A DNA stretch of 64,000 nucleotides from Semisulcospira habei (Eukaryota; Mollusca; Gastropoda; Semisulcospiridae): the NCBI GenBank assembly GCA_036245525.1, contig BTPG01000003.1, forward strand, positions 138,452,712 through 138,516,711, in the 5' to 3' direction. A program made the translations under genes and the position numbers. Of this stretch, positions 12,726 through 64,000 are shown one piece after another. The notes below the pieces were generated by a model. It saw only the letters and a program-made list of their open reading frames with translations. It searched no databases and was not told the origin of the DNA. Every line of letters starts with the position of its first letter. The stretch's first letter is position 1.

Positions 12726-12780
12726 CCCAATGCGCAAAAGGCCATCGGGCCGACGACGGACTGATGGCCTTTGCGCACTA
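12726..12780. repeat. Family D palindrome, short form
   Basis: cccaatgcgcaaaaggccat ... gatggcctttgcgcac, with only the outer stem present. Confidence 0.85.
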
Positions 12781-12896
12781 CCTTAGCTTTAAGCAGACGA
12801 AATCGTTTAGCGTAAAAACCACGTGTGCCAATTTTAGTTCTAAGTCAGTGAAAAATCCACTCTGGTTCTTTCCCTTGATTCGCTAACGCTGGTTGG

Positions 12897-13276
12897 TTGA
12901 TTGTACATTGCTTAACGTCCCGACAGCAACAAGACTTTCTCAGGACGTGCTTGCGCAGGAAAAAAAAGAAGAATATTGAATGTATATCGCCAGCCGATGT
13001 AAATAAACCTAAGACATACTAAGGACGCTGCACCTTCATGCAAATTTATCGTACCCTAGTTACAAAAAAGAGTAGAGAATCCTTACAATTACAAAATATG
13101 TACAGGGAAAACGATATATTAAAAATGCTTTAACCGCAACACATAACTCATCAGCTCATGTGCAGCAGACCATTTAGTAACACACATCCAACATCAAGGA
13201 CTATACTCAGCGCAGACAGTAGGGAGAGTTAATAAAACAGAAAAACAGGTGAATGGAGCAAGACTAGACAGAAACA
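12897..13276 (+). repeat. Family H repeat, copy 4
   Basis: Combines the 5' half of copies 1-3 with the 3' part of copy 1 (agacagtagggagagtt, gtgaatgga), running into a (TATC)n run. Confidence 0.7.
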
Positions 13277-13467
<191 letters not shown>

Positions 13468-13499
13468 CCATGCACTAAGTGGCTGGAACAGTGGGATAT

Positions 13500-13735
13500 G
13501 TGATACGCCCCCTTCGGGGGGCTTCCATATGCATTGCTTTCAGTCACTTTCTTAGCGCACCCCTCTTTCCTATTTTTTTTTTTTTTTTTTTTTTTTGTGT
13601 TTTGGCCACTGTGGATCTATGATCACTGGTCGATCATGCACACTTCTCTCCCCTGACAGTGCTCTTACCTACTTTACTTTGTAAACTTCCTAAAATATGA
13701 GCACTGGCAGTCTCCCCTTTTCTTTTCATTTATTA
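13500..13735 (-). repeat. Family G repeat, inverted single unit
   Basis: Reverse complement of the 28146-28345 unit, with a 25-nt T run replacing the A run. Confidence 0.75.
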
Positions 13736-13990
13736 TCTCCCGTAGTCTTGCCGACCGTTGGGTCACCACTGATGACTTGGCAACCAGCTCCCTCCATACC
13801 TCTCTGTTCTCTGCCATTCTTAGCGTATCGCCCAGCCTCAGTCCTGTCCACTCTGATATAGTGTCCTCCCATCTTTTCCTCTGTCTTCCTCTCCTTCGTC
13901 CTCCTTGCACAGGGCCTTGCAGGATTGGTTTTTCAAGTCCTGCTGAACGCGTGACATGCCCATACCACTTCAGTTTGCGTTTGTTTCATA
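13736..13990 (-). mobile_element. LINE C-terminal fragment
   Basis: The minus-strand frame has GGRRRGRQRKRWEDTISEWTG and LRMAENREVWRELV, the DNA-binding C-terminal block of RTE/Nimb-type LINEs. No RT part is present. Confidence 0.7.
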
Positions 13991-14346
13991 ATGGCTAGTA
14001 GGGGGTGTAGGGAGCTTTGGATAGAGGTAGTACCTTTGCTGTTCGGCAGCTGCGTCCTACATAGGACGGACGGGCATCACCATCTCCTTAATCTCTCACG
14101 TGCTGGCTCCAAGCGCCACACCCTGGCAAACCACCTCAGATGGTGGGCTAAACCACGTGAGGCTAGCGTTGTCAGTGTATCTGTTCGGTGTTTGTGTACG
14201 GGTCGTCCCGAATTACTTCCTGGTTCATGATCTGCCGGGACTGGTTTGGACATGTGCCCTGAACATAGGTATTGTAGAAAAATAGTGAGCCGATATCAGC
14301 CCGAGCTGGCGCAGCATAACTATGTGCCGTGTTACGTGACTTTAGG

Positions 14347-14443
14347 GGTCAGTTGCATGCCCGAGCTAAGTCCTGCGTCAACCACGGACCACCTTGCTTT
14401 AGTGGCTGGCGCAGGATTAAGCTGACTTATCCAACTGTCCCCA
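14347..14443. repeat. Family F foldback element
   Basis: gtcagttgcatgcccgagct ... agctgacttatccaactgtc around a taagtcctgcgtcaacca / tggctggcgcaggatta stem. Confidence 0.7.
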
Positions 14444-14791
14444 GGCTGGACATTATTGCACAAAAGGTCCTCGGGCCGTTGTCAGACCGAGCTGACATTT
14501 CGCACAGTTATGTGCCTTATTATTTCAGTGGCTCGATATCAGTATTATCCCAGTGAACACGCGTCCTCGGGCCGGATTATCAGCTGGGCCGCGGAGTCAG
14601 TTTTATAATCTGTCATTACTTGGATTGAATTTAATACCAGCAGTTTGCCAGTCAGCGAATTGGTTGGTTAGTTACTAGGGTTTAACCCCTGCCCTGCCAC
14701 TGTACGGACGTTGTCGTTTCTAAAGTCTGTTTTCATTCAACGATCAAAAGCCACAAGCGTCCAATAAAAGTGGACGCACATTGGTCTCAGC

Positions 14792-14862
14792 GAGTGTCAT
14801 AGATCCTCATGAGCCCCCACAGTCGAGGAGGGCCGGCGCTCATGAGGATCTCCGTCTCTTGC
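14792..14862. repeat. Family A hairpin, inverted orientation
   Basis: gagtgtcatagatcctcatg ... catgaggatctccgtctctt, followed by tcggcagtgaagg on the right. Confidence 0.75.
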
Positions 14863-15045
14863 AGTTGGATCGTGTTCATTTTTGTTCTCGGCAGTGAAGG
14901 TGTTACAGCGAACATACTACGAATTTTAACTTGGAAAACTGACCTTTCAACTCTACTTTTTTCCAGAGAGGACAAAACTCATTACTGCGAACGTCCAACT
15001 TATTTATTTCTCGCGTTCACGTCTGCGTTTATATGCCACGGAGAA

Positions 15046-15154
15046 CCCAATGCGCAAAAGGTCATCAGGCCGATGTCGGCCGCCGTTGGCCCGCGCACGG
15101 CTGTGCGCGGGCCAACGGCGGCCGACGTCGGCCCGATGGCCTTTGCGCACTGGG
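15046..15154. repeat. Family D palindrome (109 bp), upstream of exon 1
   Basis: cccaatgcgcaaaagg ... cctttgcgcactggg, with inner stem gccgccgttggcccgcgcac and complement. Lies 325 bp before the start codon. Confidence 0.93.
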
Positions 15155-15400
15155 CAGGGAGGGTTGGGTTTATTGAAAATTTAGTTTGTTCAGCGCTCTT
15201 TAACGCCTAGCAGACGACAAATTGAGGCCACCTCAGTCAAGGCGGCCAAGGAGTGAATGGTTCTCAGGTCGAAGCAGGTCGTTGGTGGCTAGCCCTTGCG
15301 TGGACCTAGGGGCTGCCGTCATCAGCCTAATAACCTTTCGCTCACCGGGACGAGACGGACTCGCAACAGCCTCTTTCTAATTTACTTCCGCGTACGGGTG

Positions 15401-15478
15401 TATACTATACTGTCGTGATTGCTGAGCGCAGAGACTATGCCGGAAGGGACCCGGGTAGGATTCTTTTTCTAGCAAGAC
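15401..15478 (+). promoter_or_regulatory. Possible proximal promoter / 5' leader of the host gene
   Basis: An AT-rich TATA-like stretch (tatactata, 15401-15409) lies about 70 bp before the exon 1 ATG. The transcription start cannot be placed from sequence, so this is a weak assignment. Confidence 0.2.
15437..15472 (+). other. Short upstream ORF before exon 1
   Basis: An 11-codon ORF (MPEGTRVGFFF, then TAG) ends 6 nt before the predicted start codon at 15479. If the transcript starts upstream of 15437, this uORF could reduce translation of the receptor. It exists only if the leader reaches this far. Confidence 0.35.
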
Positions 15479-63110
<47,632 letters not shown>

Positions 63111-63246
63111 GTAAGCCTCAGTTCGACGCACCACCCGGGTATAACGCGGGGCGAGTTTTTGGTTCTGGCCCGTGATGAACAAAAGGTCTTCGGACCGACG
63201 TTAGCCTACCTTAGCGAGCCCGGGCACGTGACATTCAAAACTACTA

Positions 63247-63460
63247 CTTAGCCCATTGTGTCCCAGGTACGAAATACCCGCGTTTTGGAGTTGTCGTCTG
63301 AAGACTGCAGTACAATGCAGGAGACAGATCGACCACGAGATTTCAAGGGTGGTGCCAGAATAGCTTGGCGCCTATAGGCGCCAAGCTATTCTGGCACCAC
63401 CCTTGAACTATCATGGTCGATCCATATCTTGCTGGGGTGTGTCGGGACTGAATGAGTTAA
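63247..63460. repeat. Family B palindromic element after exon 14
   Basis: The left end is mutated (TTAGCCCATTGTGTCCC); the right end GGGACTGAATGAGTTAA is intact. Strong ~95-bp hairpin at 63329-63422. Confidence 0.9.
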
Positions 63461-63593
63461 TGTTCAGAAGGTATAGATGTTGAGCGTTAAATAGGTTATC
63501 CCCGCAGGCCTGTTACACGCTCTCGATTGCCAGTATACCGCGATATGATGCTGACAGGTCTCAGGCTCCCGACTACATTCCACGGGGTGGTGG

Positions 63594-63677
63594 GGAGGTC
63601 CTCGGGCCGACGTCGGTTTTAGTCGGCCCGCGCACAGCTGTGCGCGGGCCGACTAAAGCTGACGTCGGCCTGAGCTT
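63594..63677. repeat. Family D palindrome with compensated inner stem
   Basis: Inner stem gacgtcggttttagtcggcc / ggccgactaaagctgacgtc; outer ends reduced. Confidence 0.9.
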
Positions 63678-63757
63678 TCATTCATTCAAATCGTTTTTTT
63701 TTTTATTTTTTTTTTTTAATATTTTGGTTTTGTTTTTAAATTTGTTTGTGTGTGCAG

Positions 63758-63904
63758 TCCCCTCATCTTTCACAGCGCAGTCTTCACGAACGTGCAACGA
63801 ATGGATTGGGCCGTCACAATGTGCTGACCTGTGATTCTGGACCTTACAGCTGTAAGAGCCGTAAGGTCCAAAATCACAAACCACCACACACACACACACG
63901 ATAG
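63758..63904 (+). CDS. Possible terminal exon 15 of the host gene
   Basis: A very T-rich tract and gtgcag precede an open phase-0 frame of 48 codons ending in TAG (starting SPHLSQRSLHERATNG). However, its second half (63829-63890) is a palindromic repeat and an AC run, so it may be a decoy acceptor. Confidence 0.25.
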   Translation, partial: SPHLSQRSLHERATNGLGRHNVLTCDSGPYSCKSRKVQNHKPPHTHTR

Positions 63905-64000
63905 GGGTACATTCACTTCTGAGCTGCGATGATGAGGATTTTGTGATAATGTTTGTTGTTGTTGTCGGTTTCGCATGGTCAGTAGTCCATATGTTTTTCT

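Noticed and set aside
63640..63834. Small plus-strand ORF after exon 14
   Set aside because: Runs through a palindrome and a poly-T tract; not a gene.

Overview
The window looks like nuclear DNA of an invertebrate animal, most likely a lophotrochozoan and probably a marine gastropod mollusc. That assignment is inference from the repeat content and the type of receptor gene. The DNA is intron-rich and full of microsatellites. It carries non-LTR retrotransposons, dozens of small palindromic repeats and one complete-length Polinton/Maverick. There are no bacterial features.

Host gene. One plus-strand gene can be followed through 14 exons from 15479 to 63110, and its 3' end probably lies outside the window. 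Exon 1 encodes a signal peptide. Exons 2-3 encode a fucolectin-type (FTP, F5/8C-like) lectin domain. Exons 4-11 each encode one eight-cysteine EGF/laminin-EGF module. Exon 12 encodes a transmembrane helix, and exons 13-14 a basic, proline-rich, tyrosine-containing cytoplasmic tail. All splice phases agree across the whole chain (phase 1 between extracellular exons), which is strong internal support. It resembles invertebrate lectin-EGF receptors, some of which end in tyrosine phosphatase domains; no catalytic domain is seen here.

Polinton. Intron 9 is enlarged by a 17.1 kb element (41157-58260) with near-identical ~155 bp terminal inverted repeats starting 5'-AG and a near-match 6-bp target duplication. 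It encodes a DDE integrase, a protein-primed-type family B DNA polymerase, an A32-like packaging ATPase, a major capsid protein, a probable minor capsid protein and about nine conserved or unknown proteins, several with membrane segments. At least five genes carry one frameshift each while the others are intact, so this is a recently arrived copy that is now defective (or an assembly with indel errors). No adenain-like protease was recognised. A 2.1 kb non-coding stretch near the right end holds a 59-bp iteron array and other repeats.

Other mobile DNA. An L2/CR1-like LINE (26265-31483) fills intron 2 and carries a nested repeat. An RTE-like LINE (35729-38543, antisense) landed exactly at the exon 6 splice donor and duplicated it. 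A third truncated LINE lies at 2757-3989. tRNA-derived SINEs occur at 561 and 21236.

Palindromic repeats. About 50 short foldback elements in several families (called A-F and L here) occupy the gene-poor first 25 kb and all the introns. Families A, B, C and E end in TTAA with a shared TTAACYCNTTC-like terminus, and their arms vary together between copies. They sit unusually close to exon borders. With the Polinton's repeat array and start-codon motif, these are the most interesting signals in the window.
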